From Hymenochaete sp. R1 (taxonomy: Eukaryota > Basidiomycota > Agaricomycetes > Hymenochaetales > Hymenochaetaceae): a stretch of DNA of 38,552 nt. How positions within the stretch are numbered: the stretch's first letter is position 1; each line of letters starts with the position of its first letter. The position numbers and the translations under genes were made by a program. Location of the stretch: the NCBI GenBank assembly GCA_019400425.1, contig JAFREE010000194.1, positions 1 to 38,552 on the forward strand. The letters are read 5' to 3'. The notes under the pieces are model-generated. The model was not told where the DNA came from. It searched no databases and saw only the letters and a list, made by a program, of their open reading frames with translations. Of this stretch, positions 19,411 through 32,660 are shown piece by piece.

Positions 19411-21414
19411 GTTTTTTTTCTCCACGCTCTAGCGCGAAGGTTTCTCATAGTTGTAGTCGAGCTAAGGACTCTGGCTTAATCAAAGCTACATCAATTTACA
19501 TATGGACTTGGGAAGGTCAGTTTTTTTTTGCCCTTCTCACTTATTGGCATTGACGTAACTCTCCCTAAAAATCATCAAAGGTTCCGGATATAGGGAACGA
19601 CAACTAGAACGCACGAACTTTCATTGGGCTCGATACCAGCTGGTGGATAGTTTGTTAGCTTTGCCAGGGCCGCTTCAACAAAGATCCGACCTGCGGCGGG
19701 AGCGGGAGATGAATGACTGAACCCGTTATCACTCGACGCCACAAAGTCATCGAATTCAATGAAGTATGGTACCATCAATTACCAGAAGCACGACCCGTCG
19801 CTGATCTACAAGGCTTTGACCGCAAAAGTGCTCGATCGTCAACTCAAGGACTCCTTCCTAGGGGTGTTACTCCCAAATGAAGTGTCCGGCGCCATCCGCC
19901 ATTCGACGAAGACCAGCGTAGGTCCGGATCGAACGCAACTGTACAGGCTGTCACATACATTGTTCGGGGTAATAAGTCGGGAGTGAGGACGGAAGGTGCT
20001 GGCTGACTATGAGCTTATCGAGCCCTGATCCTGGTGTTTCTGTTAGAGCCACGCGATACACGAAACCTAACTCGGCGCTTAACCCCCTCATCTAGTACCT
20101 ATTCTTATGTCTTTCCTTCTCCATGTCCTCAGTCAGCCATATCGAAGTCGAAGCAAAGGATTGGGGATACCATGATCGGAATACGGAACCCTGCCAGTGG
20201 TTGTGTTCGTAAGGTCTCCGCGAATACGTCGGATATGGTTCGCTTTTATTTGGCAGCTTCTCCCGTTCGTAAGTCTTCTCTTGGGCTGCTTTATCTTCGA
20301 AAGGGCCACCGAGGGTCATCGCTGACTCGATGCACCTTCTTCCGTATGTTTGTTCTCGATCTCAACGTGACTATCTACGGAAGCAAACCATTCAGCCGTG
20401 CGGTCGAGTTGGTCGTTATAGGAAGTGATCCGCCAAGTAGAGCGATTCTTCCACAACTTTATCCTCTGTTTTCCGTGAAAAGCGCTTTGGTCTGTTTAAT
20501 CTAAGGTAAGGGGAAATCCGAGAAGGGGCTTGGCGGAAGCGAGGAGAGTTCGGGGGCGGGTCATGGTGATGCAATAGTACTAGTGTTTGGACCTGGTACG
20601 GTATCGACAATGTCACACTACGCGCATTGTAGAAACACGAAACAAAAGAAACGCAATGGTATGTAGGAAATAATTCATTGAACCAACAATATCTGCATAT
20701 AGTAACCAAAATGATTTAGCTTCTCATCATGGGCCCCCGCCCACCATGAATCAGCTCATATTGTGCCCCAACCGTCTTTCTGGATCGAAATTCAACTGAA
20801 CCGCACGGATCTCCATTTTCCAACTCACCTTCCGTATATAGATTGTTCGCGCGACGCTCTCTTCGATCCAGCTTCAAAAACCCGGCGAGGTAGCATATAC
20901 ATGTAGGAGATATGCGCCCTCTCCTTCGGTTTTAGAAGGTCCAGAGTAGAACTTTATATCGCGTTGGATATACGCGGTGTTCATCGCGGACGAATGAAAG
21001 AAAAGGCTGTTTTGATGCTGCTATCTGGATGAAGAATCAAAGTGCGTAATACATCTGTGACAATCCGCCATCATTGCCATCGGGCAAGATGAGTGTTACC
21101 TCGCGCATTTGACGCTCCGTCAATGTCGTTAAAAAATACAATCGAGGAATTCCTCGCGTTTCGTTCCGTCGATTATAAGAACTTTGAGAATTTCAGTACT
21201 AGTAATGCTAGGGAGTCGGCCCAACCTCAAGCGCGGTATTGTGTTTCTCCCTTATGTCTCGGTCGCTGAACATACGCTGGCATGGGTGGACGGGGACGGG
21301 ACGGCGGTGTTGCTTTCGATCTTGTCTTCGCGAAGGTCGTGGACCTCCTGAGTATGATCGAAAATAAGCGGTTCATTACTAGGATGGTCGGATAGGGCCA
21401 TTCCGGAAAGACAA

Positions 21415-21427
21415 GGGGGGGGGGGGG
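21415..21427. repeat. G homopolymer
   Basis: A run of 13 G residues; such runs are error-prone in assemblies. Confidence 0.8.
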
Positions 21428-21854
21428 CTGGAGGATAGTTAAGAAGAGAGAGAGAGTGAGTGATGTACATACTTAATAGTAAGTTAATACTTATAGTTAA
21501 TACTTTTTTGATCTTTCTTAGAGTCTCTTGGGGCGGTACTGATCTGGATGTATGCTCAATCCTTGGAATGTAAGGTATCAAATTGTCGCTCCACTCTCCT
21601 TCCCTTCCTCGTTTCGTTGCTAAGAGGTAGTATGTTTCTCGTGCTCAGGCTTTCGTTCCTAGGAGGACGTTTCGTCGTGTCGTGTCGTGCTCGACCCGAT
21701 CCGGGGCCCACACAAATACCCAACACCAGCACTCGATAAACGAATCCGACTTCGATTTCAACGTCGACGTCGACGAGCAAGACTCGAGCCGAGCAGACTC
21801 GAAAGAACCGTTCCCCTAGTTTTAAAAAAAGATAAGATCACGTCACTGTTTTTC

Positions 21855-21870
21855 TATTATTATTATTATT
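21855..21870. repeat. (ATT)n microsatellite
   Basis: Five ATT units followed by a G, directly upstream of GTAACAGG. Confidence 0.7.
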
Positions 21871-22550
21871 GTAACAGGTAGATCACTGTGATGATATATC
21901 ACTTTGTCCATCCACCCGGTGCCCCGCGTTCTAAAAAAAAGTAAAGATGGAACGGACCGACCATCCGAATCCGAATCCGACTCGCCGAAGGGCGTGGGTG
22001 TGAGTGTGAGTATGATCATGGGTATGCTTCATCTCGGAAAGACGTTCGAGTCGAGAGAATTCACGATCGTAATCGACGTCACGGTTTCGTTTGTCATATG
22101 TCGTCTGTCGGGGTCGAAATGCCTTTGCGAAGCTCGAGGGGTTTCTTTGGCGATCGAGAGGGTGAGGGTGAGAGTGGGCGCGTAGACGCGGGATGTGGAT
22201 GAGGAGAGGAAGTATTCAAGTTAGTACGAGTAGAACATCGGAGCGGATGATAATGATGATACCGTAACGGTTAAGTTTGGAAGCCGACTTCAAATAGATT
22301 CCAGAGGTTCAGAGGTTTAGTTACTAGTATGTTACTTCGCGGTACGATACCGGTCTTCAAGTGGACCGGAGCGAGCCAACTGATCCGACTTCCGTATCGG
22401 ATCGGGTGGATTCACTGGCAGCCTGAGTATGAGCGTTAGATAAGGTATAAAGCAAGACCGGAACTCAGAAACTGTTCGAGAAGAGTGTTGAGTGCTTACT
22501 TTTTACTTTTACTTTATCTCCTGGAACACACACTCTCACGGCATCTCGTA

Positions 22551-22585
22551 CACCTCGCACCTCGCACCTCGCACCTCGCACCTCG
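22551..22585. repeat. (CACCTCG)5 tandem repeat
   Basis: Five perfect copies of a seven-base unit in the gene-poor region. Confidence 0.85.
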
Positions 22586-25006
22586 CGCATAATGCGTGTT
22601 CGTCCCGGTCCCGGTACACGATCCCGTGGATCCTCAACCCCAAGTTCCAAGTCCCAGTTTCTCGGACGGGGGACAGAGCTCAGGCTGTCGCCTGATGTCA
22701 TGCGCGAACCTTTTCCCTTTCCCTCGATGCGCGGTGAGAATATTAATACATGTATACTAGTATGAATAGAATATCAAAGCGCGCGCATACTAGTAGCAAG
22801 TCACGAGCACAGACTCGGAGGACGAAGCCGAAGCCCACGAGTGTGACCAGACGAAGAGCCGGAAGACGGACTCGGACTCGGACTCGGAAGTGGACTTTGG
22901 GTTGGGGTCGTTGATTCGCTGTTGCAGTGTTGGTACATAGTCATAGTCATGGTACTAGTGGCTAGTTCCATCCATCCAGATCCAGATCCAGTTACGATGG
23001 TACCGCACCGTGAGACTTTCAGCTTATGGAACCTGATTCGAGGGCTCTAGATTAGGTTCAGACTCGGAACACGTCGGGAGACACGGAGGTAGACTCGGAG
23101 GAGATTTCTTTTTGTTGGTGTTTTTGTTCTTGCTGTTGAGTAATTTACTAGTGGATGAATGAGGCTCGGAGACTTTAAGCTACTCTGGTACTGTACTGCA
23201 CCGAGTCTGGGTCTGAGTATAAGTATTGCGTATTGCCTACGGCCGGCTCATCGGGAGTCGGGAGTCGGGTCGAGGGTAGCGGGTCGTAGGGCGGCGGGGG
23301 AGAAAGAGAATAAGGTTGGCAGAGAGAGTTTATCACTAGTATTATGATTATTGTTATTTGTTATTATACTGCGATTGGGTAGTTTCCGAGTCCGAAGAGC
23401 GTCGAATCGGAGGAGACGGAGACGGAGACGGGAGAATCCTCATAAAAACGCGTAACCCGGGCCAGTCCTAGTCTCATTCTCGGTGCGGTGCCAACGCCAG
23501 TGGTCGGGCCGTACCAAAAGCAAGCAAGCAAGAAAGAAAGAAAGAAAAAAACAAAAGCAGAAAAGGTGTGGGTATCACGGCGCCGAGCCCGTTAGGTTAC
23601 GTTAGGAGAGCGTCCCGTCCGTCGGCTTACTGTACTAGTAGTACATGTACTACTGGACTACTTGATGCGGTCCGGACGATTGGTGGGTTTGATGCTTTCG
23701 TAATGCCTATCAGTATCAATGCTGCTGGGCTACTGTTGCAACGACGTTAATGTAAGTGCAGGGTTTTATGCTCGGAAAGCGCCTGGTACCGGGCTGGGCC
23801 ACCGATGTAGTGTACATGTACATGTGATGGGCGCTGAGATGAGTTGAGAGAGGGAGGTATAGCTCTGCGTACTTGTTCGTACCGTGACGCCGCTGTTATA
23901 GTTAGATCATTGCTCATACGCACGCGAGCGTCTGTTACTACTAATGATGGATCGAGATGTTTCGTGAAGCCGCAAGTTGCTGACTGGATTGTGGATTGGG
24001 ATAGGAGTGGGGACGATGAGGGATGGGAATGAGTTGCTATGCGACTCGCAGCAGACCGTTCGTGAACTGGCACTGGTACTGTACTGTCAGACATCGAGTG
24101 ACTCATCAAGCTTGCACTCCACTCCACGAACGAAACCTGTCGAATGAACGAGTAAGATCGAGTTGAGGTGAAGTGACTCGCAGAAGACGAAACAAGAAGA
24201 GGCAGAATGAAGGCGATGCGATGCGGGACGAAACGCGAGAGGGCGAGAAAGCGAGAGCGAGAAAGTGTTCTGTTTTTGGAGCAAGATCGGCCGGCAGGCC
24301 GGGGAGGTTGTGGACTATATTTGGAGAGGGCCGGGTTGCTACAGCCGGGGAGAAAGGGAGGTGGGCCGGGCGCGGCCGGACAGTACCAAGTGACATCTTT
24401 TTTGACTGTGAGAAAAAAAAGGAAAGAAAGATGGATGGGATGGGTGGGATGGGCCAAAATGGCATGGCATGGTATGGCTTCTGCGCTGCGCTGGCCTCTT
24501 GGTGGTCTCTGGTCGTCGGAGTTTGGGTCAGACTCGGACGCGGATCTCTGTCTCTGTATGCGTATGTACTCCCGTTGTTTTACATGTCTTCCGACTTGCT
24601 GCTTCCGTTTTCTTTCTTTCTTTTTTCCGTGAAAATTCTTGTCGTAAGTAGTGTCGTGTGTGTCATGAAGTTCTGTTGTGAAATCGATTAATAAATATTA
24701 ATAAGAAAAGAAGAGAAGAGTGTATGTGTATGTTTGTAGTTGTATAGGCCACGGGTGGATCGGCTGTATCCGAGCCGGACGCGCGAGACTTGTTGCCTCC
24801 TCCATCCACAGACAGACACTCACTCACCCATCGCTCTCTCCCGTTCTCACTCTCTCATCCATCTCCCCTCCTCCATCCCTCCCTCCCTCCCACTCCGTCC
24901 CCGCTGCACCCCCCTCCCCTCGCCGCCGTGTGCGGCCACCAGCGCTCGACGCTCTATCCGTCCCCCTCAGCTTTCCAACAAACTCCCTCTCGGCTCTCGC
25001 TCCCAT

Positions 25007-28000
25007 ATGGCCGATCGTCCACTACCTCAGTTCCCTCCCGGTTACAACTTTATGGCAATGCAGGCCCAGCAGCAGCAGCAGCCGCAGCAACAGCACCCCA
25101 ACAACTTCGCCATCCAGCAGGGAATGGCCCCCGCAGGACAGCATGTCCCAGGCGTGAACAGTCCAGAGCACCAGCGGTTGTGGCAACAAATGCAGGAGCA
25201 GCACCGTGCGCGCGGTCAGGATGGCATGGGTAACCCTCAGATGAATATGCAGGTATGTGTGCGTGTGTGTTCTGGCTCCCTTGTTTCCACTTGCACCCTC
25301 TCCCTTCTCCCACGCACATGTGCCATCGAGAGCATCACATCGACGACGACGGCGACGGCAGCGGCGGCGAAGGGGAGTGTGACCCCAGTCGCCTCGCCGC
25401 CGCCCCTGATGAGTAGTCTCCCGTCACCGACCAATATCCGTTGGTGTTTCTTTCCCGATAAGGAAAACCACGTGATGGTCTGTCACAGGCCATGTCACGC
25501 TTCTCACGCCTCCAACGACGACGACCACTCCTCTCTTCTTCGTCTCTCTCTTCTCTTCTCCCTTTGCCTTCCTCCCTTTGCGCTCTTTCCCCTTCCTCAC
25601 CCATCCCGCTTTGCGCATTTTCTCATCTCCCACGGCCCTCGAGCTCTCTCTGGGCTTAGTTGACGCCCCAATTTGCATGTAACTAACCTGCGTTCATCTC
25701 GTCTCGCCCAGATGCCTGACTTCATGCGCAACCAGATCCCGCAACAGGGACAACCACAACCACAACCCAACCAGCAACAATCCCCTCCCCATCTCCAACA
25801 GTCCCAGCAGTTCCCGAACCTTGGCTCGACGAGCCATATGAATGGCATGCAATCCAACCAGGCTACACTGGCTGCTTTGCGACAGCAGCAACAGCATCAA
25901 CAGCAGCAGCAGCATCATCAACAGCAACAACAACTGCCGCAAGGGATGCAAGGTGGCACGTTTAACAATGTACAGTTGACCCCGCAGATGATGCAAGTGC
26001 TACAGGCCAGGAATGGAGGTGGTCCTCAGATGATGCAGATGAATCGACAACTTGGCCTCCTTAATCGCGCTCAAAAGCAGCAACCGCAAAACGGCCCGCA
26101 AATTTTCGGGCAACAGCAGATGTTCACTCCGGGTCAACAGGGAGCACTTGCTCAAGTTCCGCTTCAGAATGGCATGTTTCCGCCCAAACCGGAGGATAAC
26201 CGACCATCGATGCCATCGCATGGGACTCCCCAGCAGCAGCCACAGCAACCTCCCCAGCAGCCCCCGCATCAACTGCCCCTGACTGGCGAGCACTCGTTAG
26301 AAAACCTCGTCCACAACTTCATGCGGACAAAGGAAGGGCGGGAGCTGACGATGGACGAGCTTCGGATGAAGATCGCACACTTAAAGCGAGCTGTCGATGC
26401 GGATAAAGTTCAAGTGCAACAGTTGAAGGCGAATGGGATGTCTGAAGTGCAGCTGCATCCTCACACTCAGCGCATCATGCAGCGCGAGTTCCTCTTTCAG
26501 AAAGTTGTGCAAGAGGTGGTGAACAGAGGCGCGATACGGAATCAGCAAGCAGGGCCTAGCACGAATGGAGGGATGCCGCAGGGAAATATGTGGGTCGAGT
26601 CAAACCCATACTTGCCTTACTAAGCTCACCTGGTTTTTCTTTCTTTCTTTCTTTCTTAGGAACGGAATGGGCTTTCAAGGTGGTCATAACCAACAAGCAC
26701 CCCAGCAGACGCCAGGTAACCAGCCGATGCAAGGAACGCCCAATTGGCCGCAGCAGACGAACGCGAGCGGCGTCAATCAGATGAATGGCAACGGATTGAT
26801 CCCGAACCAGCAAATGCTGGCCATGCAGCAGAACAACCAGATGCCCTCGCAACAGAACCAAGGCATGCAGTCGCCCTTTCACCCTAACTTGGTGCAGTCC
26901 CAGCAGACGACGCCAGTTCAGAGGACTGGTCCCACGCCACTCCAGCAACAGCAGCTCATGGCTTTTATGCAGCAGCAGCAACAGCAGCAGCAGCAACAGC
27001 AGCAGCAGCAGAATAATCAGGCATCACCTCGTCCTCCCGCAAACAACAACTTAACAGGACTTCAGAACATGGGTCCGCAAGTGCCATCACTAAATGGCGT
27101 ACCTCAGCAGCAGGGTCAGCCTTCGCAACTTCAACGTTCTTCGGTGACGATGCCGCCACTCCCGCGCGACCGATTTTCTGAGATGCTGAAAGAATGTTGG
27201 TCTCGAGGGAAAGTGAATTTCAATGGATCGGACTTGATGGTCGGTCAGAAGCAGATCGATTTGTATCAACTGCATACGGAAGTCTTGCATTTTGGTGGTG
27301 TGGCTAACGTGAGTATCATCATGCTTCCCCTTCGTTTTATTTCAATTGAAAGAAATAAAATTTTAGGTGAAACGACATAACCTCTGGAATGTGATCACGT
27401 CGAAGCTGGGTTTTCATAACGACGCTGGAGGTTCGCCTGAATCTACTGCGGAGCGGTTCCGGTTTGTATACGGAAACTATCTCGAAGCTTTCGAGACGCA
27501 GTATATGATGGCAATGATGAAGCAGTCCATGAATCCCGTGATGCAGGATCAGCAAGGACAAAATCAACCACCGACGACGGTCCCGAACCAGATGAATAAC
27601 GTGCCTCAACCGCAGCAACCGCAACAAGTCCGGCAGCCCAATCACCCCAGCCAACTTAGTCCTCAGTTCATGATGAGGCTTGCGACAATGTCAGCGGAGC
27701 AGTTGAAAGCGGCCAATGTCAACGAGAGTATCATCAATTTTGTCGAATCGAGGCGAGAGCATTTGCTTCGAGAAGCGCAAAAGAATCAAATAATGTTGCA
27801 ACAGCAGCAGCAACAGCAGCAATCGCAAAATGGCCAAGGATCGCAGCAGCATGGTATGCCGCAGCACCCACCTCATCCTGGTATGCAACCCCAGCAAGAG
27901 GTCTCGATACCCGTTCCTGGACAACAACCGTATTCGCTCCAGCAGCAACAGCAACAAAGGCTTTCGCAGCCTCCTCAGATCCCTTCTCAAGGCTCACGTC

Positions 28001-30091
28001 CGGTTCCTAATCAAGGCCCGGCACCAGTCAATCTCCCTCAGCAGGCCACGGCTCCGGGCATGGGTCAGAGCATCCAGAATAACCCGGCGCTTATACAATA
28101 TTTGCAGAGTGTGCAGAAGCCGACGCAAGATACTGTGAAGGACTCTACCATGGAGATTGCCCGTCTTCGAGAGGAGTTCCGTAATAGAAGTACGTGTTTT
28201 GCTTTTTGTTCCGTGTGTCTTGGTCACTGATCCTATTGCATTAGATCCAGGGGAGACGTATAAGCAGTTATCGGATATGGAGAAGGTTACTTTCCGGACT
28301 CGCTTCGAGACTATCTGCAAGAGTCTGTTGGATATCGATAAATATCTTCCGATGTTTTTAGCTGCGACGAAAGACCAGAGGTTTACCGCTGCGATCTGTC
28401 AAATGGTGAGATTCTCTGAAAAATTAATTCTCGATTGGCATGATGCTTACACGCATATTTCATAGTTGGAACTTGTGCAGAAGCAACGCCAGTGCTTATC
28501 TTCGCCAAACCCGGGATTTATCATCGACATGCAGACGCTGGAGAAGCTACACCAATTATCGGTCGAGGCGCGACAGAAGGTCATGATAGTCCTTCATCAG
28601 TTGCAGATCTTGAACCAGAAGGAGAAGACGGAGTCGCAACGTCACATGGAGGCAGCACGGTTGGCGCAGCAGCAGCAACAGCAGCAGCAGCAGCAGCAAC
28701 AACAACACCCTCCTCAACCTCCGCATCTTCCTCAACAACCTTTCGACCATTTGCAATCGCAATCCGTTCCTCCTTCCGCCGGTCTGGCTACCTCCCCGGC
28801 GTACACTGCGCCTTCACCCTCCGGGCATACGGGGCTTCAGCGTCCTCCCACCGTCCAACCCCAACCGCCAATGAATCAACAAAACCTTCGTCCTCCTTCA
28901 CAGATAATTAGAACGCCACAGGTTCCTCCGGCCCGTCCTCCGTCCGTATCTCAGACGAAGAAGGGTCAGTTTGGGATGTCACCCAGTGCTACGGTCGAGT
29001 CAGCGTCTTCACCTCACCCTTCGACTCCTTTGACCGCGACCGCGCCTACGCCTAGTCAGGTGCAAGCTTCGCCTTCGACGCCAAAGTCTCCTAAGACGAA
29101 GGCGCCTGCGAAGTCTAAGGCGAAGAGGAAGCTGTCGAAGGTTGGTGGACAGCCGCCAGCGAGTACTAGCGCTACTCAGGCGCCCACACCTTCCGCGACA
29201 GCTGAGACACCGATATCGCAGCCGCCTGCACCTTCACCCGCAGCTCAGACCGCGCCTTCTCCTGCCGCCAGCTCTCTCAAAAGACAGAGGGAAGAGGAAG
29301 AACCGACTGCTTCGACGAGTACCGATGATCATAGCCAGGCTCAGGCTAGCACTTCAGCGGCTGGTGCTGAGAAGGAGGAAACCCCGTCGAAGAAATTGAA
29401 GACGGTCTGGGACGACTCACGTGACAACGCGCCGACGAGAGCTCAGATTGAGGCGGAGAATATCAAGACGCCTGCCCAGGCAGCGCAGTTCTATAACGAC
29501 ATGACGCAAGTTTTGGAGTTGAGCACGAACTCGCAGTTACCGCAGGACTTGCAGGAAACTTTGGCGCAGCTTGCGAAGGTTGTTGGACCTGGGTTGGATA
29601 TCCCTGACTCGGTGCTCAATGGATCGATGGACATGGGCCTTGGTGCTGGTGTTGCTGGTCCTTCGTCGCCAAAGGCTGATCAAGGGGACGACTCGTTCTT
29701 TAGCTTCTTGGACTTTACAGCATTTGACAAACCCGAGACACCGGACCTCGTCCCCGCATCGTCAACGAACCCGAGCCCAGAGTCATTGCCGGGCTCGGAC
29801 GCAGAACATGGCGCACCGCCCGGTTCAGCATCGGCGACGACTTCAGCTTTGCCTCTCTCCGGAAGCGATAGCTCAAAGAACGCGAGTAGTGGGAACAGGA
29901 CGTCTGGTGTGAATGGGGTCGAATCGGAACCGAAGGTGGACATCTACGAGAGCGGACCGGATCCTTTGAGGCTGGGCATCTGGGCTGAGATCGACGGTGG
30001 CGAGTCTGCGTACTACAATTCGACAGATATGTGGAAGTGGGACTCTGTGCCTCCGTCGGCGGGTGAGAATGCTTGGGCGATTTCGACGTAG
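25007..30091 (+). CDS. SWI1/ARID1-type subunit of the SWI/SNF chromatin remodeller
   Basis: Exons 25007-25252, 25712-26589, 26660-27308, 27367-28189, 28245-28405 and 28466-30091 keep the frame and give about 1460 residues. The N-terminal 540 residues are Gln/Met/Asn/Pro-rich with several CAG-coded Gln tracts. The ARID domain lies at about 545-638 across the third intron: PRDRFSEMLKECWSRG, LMVGQKQIDLYQLH, VLHFGGVANVKRHNLWNVI and the invariant-like Tyr/Leu pair in FVYGNYLEAFE. After another Gln-rich part come a helical segment (YKQLSDMEKVTFRTRF..), basic nuclear signals (KSKAKRKLSK; KKLKTVWDD) and an acidic/Ser-rich end. Fungal Swi1/Sol1 and animal ARID1 proteins share this plan and direct SWI/SNF to DNA. 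The start ATG follows a pyrimidine-rich leader. Intron 1 is 459 bases, far longer than the others, and open in frame for 137 codons. Fragments of this gene occur at 7646-9160, 11176-11529 and 33262-34156. Confidence 0.88.
26969..27011. repeat. CAG/CAA tract (poly-Gln) upstream of ARID
   Basis: A mixed CAG/CAA run coding for about 14 glutamines in exon 3 of the SWI1-like gene. Confidence 0.85.
28666..28705. repeat. CAG/CAA tract (poly-Gln) in exon 6
   Basis: Codes for about 13 glutamines. The SWI1 relic at 33262-34156 ends inside the matching tract, and the fusion gene at 7646-9160 loses similarity just before it. Confidence 0.85.
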
Positions 30092-31593
30092 AGTGTTAGC
30101 TGCGGCTTGTCTATCTGATATTTTCATTCTTATTCCCGGTGGCTTTTTTTTTTATCTTCGAATGTTTTCTTGTTCCATTTTTTTTGTTGCCCTTTCATCT
30201 CTTCGTTTCTGACCCTTCTTTTTTTTTGGCCGTACGACTCTCATGAACAATGGAATTCCAATTTACGTCCCGCTTTTACCGCACTCCCCTTCCACACCCC
30301 CACCTCCTCACTCCTCCATCATCCTCATCTTTGCATTCTCCACCCGCAACTCATCATCATCCGCTATCCGCCATGCTCTTTATTCTTGATTTACCCCTCC
30401 CTTCCCCTTCCCCGCGCCCCCATCCTCCTTTGTGTACGGTCTATTTATCCTCTGCGCTTCACTCATGTGGTTATAATTGGATTTAACCTTTGTTCGTTGT
30501 GTTTTATTCTTTCTCTTTTTCCCGTTCCCGTTCTGTTCTTTACCATTTCTTGTTTGGGGCTTGGTTGATGATCCTTCGTCTCCTCTTATCCCTCCTTCCA
30601 TCCGGTAACCCAGCCCTTCCTCATCCTCATCCTCATCCTCACACCTCACCTCACCTCAGAACCTCCGCCCATCCAATCTATCATTAACCAAAAGCAGCCC
30701 ATCTGTCTCCATCGTTCCCATCACAAAAGTCACATATAACAAGTATTCCCCATCCCCCCCATTCTCATATGCAATAAATGTCTCTATATCGCTACCAGCA
30801 GCAACGTACGCGCAGATCTGCACGCTCGCATGTCTCGGCATCTCCGACTCACGCCTCTTCCTTTCTCCTTTTTCTTTCTTTCTTTTCTTTTCTTCTTTCT
30901 TGTTCTTTGTGTCTCCTCCCTTAGTCCTCCTCCCCTCTCGCTCGTCTTGCTGTAACTCGTACGTCTCGTCCCGGTCTCTCGTCTCTCGACTGATCTTTTA
31001 TCTTCATTTCTTATCAGCTTCGTTTCTTTTCCTTTTTCTCGCCTCTGTTTCACTCTGTCTCGCTGTCTAGTTTTTTTCGTTTCTTTTCTTTTCTTTTCTT
31101 TTTTAGTATACGTTATACGTTACGAGTCCATCCGAGTCTGTCTGATGTGTTAACCTCCTTTCTTCTTCGTTTCACTTGTCTTTTCTTCTCTTCTGTTTTT
31201 TTTTCGTCGATAACTACCGGATCTAATATTAGTGTTGCGATGTGAAAAACACGAACTTGTCTAGGAGTGGGAGTGATTGTAAGACAGAAGCAAAGGGGAG
31301 TACTGGTGCTAGAGGCAAACTGGGAAATAGGTTGTACGGGTATCGTTCGCTATATTCAGGCTCAGGCTCAACTGCAAAGTTGTTCTACTGTGCCATGCAT
31401 AGTGGTTCAACTTTGCTTTTTAACTGCATCTCGACTCGAGAGTACGCCCCTCTTCCGCTTGCTTTCCCCCTTCCTCCTCCTTTATAGTCCAGCGCTGGGT
31501 ACGCTTCACCAAAACATTCAACCCATTCCCATCCCAAGTACAGTATCCCGACCGTTTTTCCTCAAGTCAAGTCAAGTCAAGTCAAGTCAATTC
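30092..31593. other. 3' flank of the SWI1-like gene and promoter of unknown gene A
   Basis: 1.5 kb of strongly pyrimidine-rich DNA. It contains a (TTTTC)n run at about 31078-31102 and a (GTCAA)n run of five units at about 31565-31589, right before the gene A ATG. A candidate AATAAA lies at 30773-30778. Long frames here (30170-30568 plus, 30784-31053 minus) arise from compositional bias. Confidence 0.5.
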
Positions 31594-32660
31594 ATGTCGT
31601 ACGACGCCCGTTCAAGGGGCATCATCCAGGATATCAAGGAGCCCTCCCAGAATCTGATAGACGAGCTGTATACCGCGCTTCTGGATTATAGAGCGGGCGT
31701 TCGTGGGTCGGAGGCGTTTAGTCTTACGATGCTCGCTGCTGTGAGGAGGTCTGCGCAGGCGAGGGTGATGGGGAGGGTGAAGGAGATTGTGAGGAGCGAG
31801 AGGGAGGGGCGGGTGAGTTTTTTTGAGTTTTTTTGATGATGATGGGCGCTCACGCTAACGCGGACCGTGGATTTCGGAAGGCCGCCGAGCAGGTAGTCAT
31901 CTGCGTAGGCTCCATATGGATGCTCCAGCATATCGAGCGATACCACTACAACGACGCCGTCGGGAAGTCCATCTCCGGGAGCGCGCTGAACGGGCCCAAG
32001 TTCTCGTCGCACACGAATTACACAAAGGGCGTGGAGGCGCTCGAGGGGATGCTTGGTGGGGCGCTTGAGGACTGGATGGGTCGGTTCCGCGTGACGGAAG
32101 GGAGGTATACGCAGTATCTTGAGGGGTCGGGTGTGGGTGTTAGTGTGATTGCTGGTGCTGATGCTAGACAGAGTTCGGCTTGGGTCGACGAGGGTGTTGC
32201 GAAGCGGGGTTTTCAGGACTTGTTTCTTGGTAGTACGGATAAGACGACTGACTCGGACTCGGACGAGAGGATCAGGCGAGATATAGAGCGCTTGCTTGTG
32301 TTGCATTTGGGTCTTCCGGCTGACGATGCGCATCTCAGCGTATCTTTCGCGCCGGGTCTCTGGATGAAGGGATCTCTGAGTAGGGCGGTGGACGGGATCA
32401 TGGCCTCGACGACGGGCTTCAGGAAATATAGATCCCGCCTCGGATATTTCAAGACCAAGTTTCGGGGGGAGCCTCTTTGTTGGGATTTGAAGATGAACGT
32501 ATATGTGGATGGCTCGGGGGCGAGTGCTGCTGGTGCTACCGGGAGTGGAAGTGGCCGTGGATCGAGTAGGAAACATCGCCGGGGTAACGGTACAGCGAGA
32601 GAGGAGAGAGCGGACCAGGAGGGGGAATCGATCTCGAAGGTTCCGCGCGTTGGGCATTAG
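31594..32660 (+). CDS. Unknown protein A, paralog of 34945-35985
   Basis: Exons 31594-31812 and 31881-32660 give about 332 residues. The start is fixed by the paralog (MSYDARSRGIIQDIKEPSQ here, MPYDAESEAIFNDIKEPSQ there), and the single intron sits at the same place in both. Shared blocks are SIWMLQHIE.., GSALNGPKFS, LEDWMGRFRVTEG, SSAWVDEGVAKRGFQD, LLVLHLGLPADDAH, SFAPGLWMK, LSRAVDGIM and TKFRGEPLCWDL. The C-terminal 55 residues are Gly/Ser-rich and basic (SSRKHRRGNG, ISKVPRVGH), suggesting a nuclear protein. The protein looks soluble and mostly helical, with no transmembrane segment or signal peptide. I do not recognise the family. The conserved Trp/Asp/Gly blocks suggest a folded, selected domain. 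Confidence 0.8.

Larger units (their letters stand above)
19411..25006. other. Long gene-poor region upstream of the SWI1-like gene
   Basis: About 5.6 kb without a supported gene. The longest frames (20034-20504 plus, 23747-24457 minus, 24173-24691 plus) lack domains and overlap opposite-strand frames of similar length. The region holds simple repeats, many GACTCGGA-like units, and nine ACTAGT hexamers between 20579 and 23639. From about 24690 it becomes pyrimidine-rich (CTCCCTCC.. around 24860-24930), as expected for the promoter and leader of the gene starting at 25007. Long regulatory DNA or an undetected non-coding transcript is possible but not shown. Confidence 0.45.

Noticed and set aside
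20034..20504. Plus-strand frame of 156 codons
   Set aside because: No recognisable domain, no paralog, no convincing promoter, and overlapping frames on the other strand.
24106..24691. Overlapping frames on both strands upstream of the SWI1-like gene
   Set aside because: They arise from purine/pyrimidine-biased simple sequence; none has exon logic or domain content.
25694..27159. Several Leu- or Ala-rich minus-strand frames
   Set aside because: Mirror frames of the Gln-rich SWI1-like exons; no splice structure or domain.
30170..30649. Pro/Ser/His-rich and Lys/Glu-rich frames
   Set aside because: Produced by the CT-rich 3' flank; both strands are open, typical of compositional bias.
31686..32657. 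Minus-strand frame of 323 codons
   Set aside because: Antisense to unknown gene A, whose plus-strand frame has a paralog with conserved blocks and intron; the antisense frame has none.
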